A stretch of 5,290 nt of DNA from the NCBI GenBank assembly GCA_020847015.1, contig JADLCW010000055.1:1-5290 (forward strand). The letters are read 5' to 3'. Made by a program: the position numbers and the translations under genes. The stretch comes from Thermomicrobiales bacterium (GTDB lineage Bacteria; Chloroflexota; Chloroflexia; Thermomicrobiales; UBA6265). How positions within the stretch are numbered: the first letter of the stretch is position 1; every line of letters begins with the position of its first letter. Positions 4,937 through 5,290 of the stretch are shown here, piece by piece. The notes below the pieces were generated by a model, which saw nothing but the letters and a program-made list of their open reading frames with translations, was not told the DNA's origin and did no database searches.

Positions 4937-5290
4937 CTCATCGGTCACTGGGGTGCGCCGAATCAAATCGTAGGCGTCGGCGCGGCTCATTCCAGTCAGG
5001 GTCGCCAGTTCCCGCGCTGCTGTCGAAGGAGCCATCCCCTGCCGACGCAGTGAACGCGCCAGCATCGCCGCTTCCTCGGCGTCGCCAACCGCCTCCGATG
5101 CGTGCTGCGACCCGGCAATGACGATGACGATTTCCCCGCGTGGCGGCGTCGTCTCCGCCCATTCCGCCAATTCCGCCAGCGCTCCGGTCCGGATTTCCTC
5201 GTGCAGCTTGGTGAGTTCCCGCGCGATGACGACCTCGCGATCCCCAAGGGCAGCGCCCAGATCGCGCAGCGTGCCGGCGACCCGCCCCGG
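4772..5290 (-). CDS. rsmI: 16S rRNA (cytidine(1402)-2'-O)-methyltransferase RsmI, C-terminal part (5' end beyond window)
   Basis: RsmI methylates the ribose of C1402 in 16S rRNA using S-adenosylmethionine. The 172 residues in view start inside the methylase domain: PGRVAGTLRDL, then the family hallmark IARELTKLHEE (22-32, at 5195-5227), then LAELAEWAETTPPRGEIVIVI. A Gly/Ala/acidic linker follows, then the C-terminal helix-turn-helix-like segment from EEAAMLARSLRRQG to SRADAYDLIRR. The SAM-binding N-terminus lies right of the window. The recognisable domain ends near 4955, but no stop follows. The frame continues for 60 residues, 54 of them antisense to rodA, until TGA at 4772-4774. This tail is Gly/Asp/Glu-rich and matches nothing I know in RsmI. 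No terminator or gap separates the two converging genes. A sequencing frameshift near 4940-4955 that hides an earlier stop is the main alternative. Confidence 0.88.
   Translation of the reverse strand, partial: PGRVAGTLRDLGAALGDREVVIARELTKLHEEIRTGALAELAEWAETTPPRGEIVIVIAGSQHASEAVGDAEEAAMLARSLRRQGMAPSTAARELATLTGMSRADAYDLIRRTPVTDESVGLEGEFAVTHQNALQDALGDKKCPQRGESGADEGQGNAGDGHQPDIHPDVDE

Overview
The window is GC-rich, uses GTG starts freely and is densely packed, so it is clearly bacterial chromosome. Three features point to a Chloroflexota-type bacterium, possibly near Thermomicrobia/Sphaerobacter, or a deep-branching actinobacterial relative: a Tat-exported sugar-binding protein, a DUF3090 protein (a family I know mainly from Actinobacteria and Chloroflexi), and a RodA with unusual motif variants. 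This placement is an inference from protein character; no rRNA or other phylogenetic marker is present.

Layout. (1) Positions 1 to about 2105, minus strand: the first part of a monosaccharide ABC importer operon. A near-consensus promoter (TTGACC, 17 bp, TATGAT) precedes a leader of about 105 nt, a Tat-exported periplasmic-binding-protein gene (904-1965) and the N-terminal half of an RbsA/XylG-type ATPase (1-800, cut by the window edge). A permease gene would be expected just outside the left edge. (2) 2218-2796, minus strand: a DUF3090 protein with a zinc-finger-like C-x2-C...H-x-C tail and an Asp/Glu run. (3) 2797-2961: a divergent intergenic region. (4) 2962-4936, plus strand: a two-gene unit made of an HD-domain phosphohydrolase and, 40 bp later, a RodA-type SEDS peptidoglycan glycosyltransferase. 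(5) 4772-5290, minus strand: the C-terminal part of RsmI (16S rRNA 2'-O-methyltransferase). Its frame runs on past the end of the recognisable domain and overlaps the 3' end of rodA tail-to-tail by 165 nt.

How the parts relate. The left part is a nutrient-uptake operon. The middle and right parts are housekeeping genes: cell-wall elongation, rRNA modification, an HD hydrolase and a conserved protein of unknown function. I found no mobile element, CRISPR array, tRNA or rRNA, and no obviously new multi-gene system. The points most worth a second look are the rsmI/rodA antisense overlap, the HD-rodA pairing, the deviant RodA motifs, and the structured leaders of the sugar operon and the DUF3090 gene.
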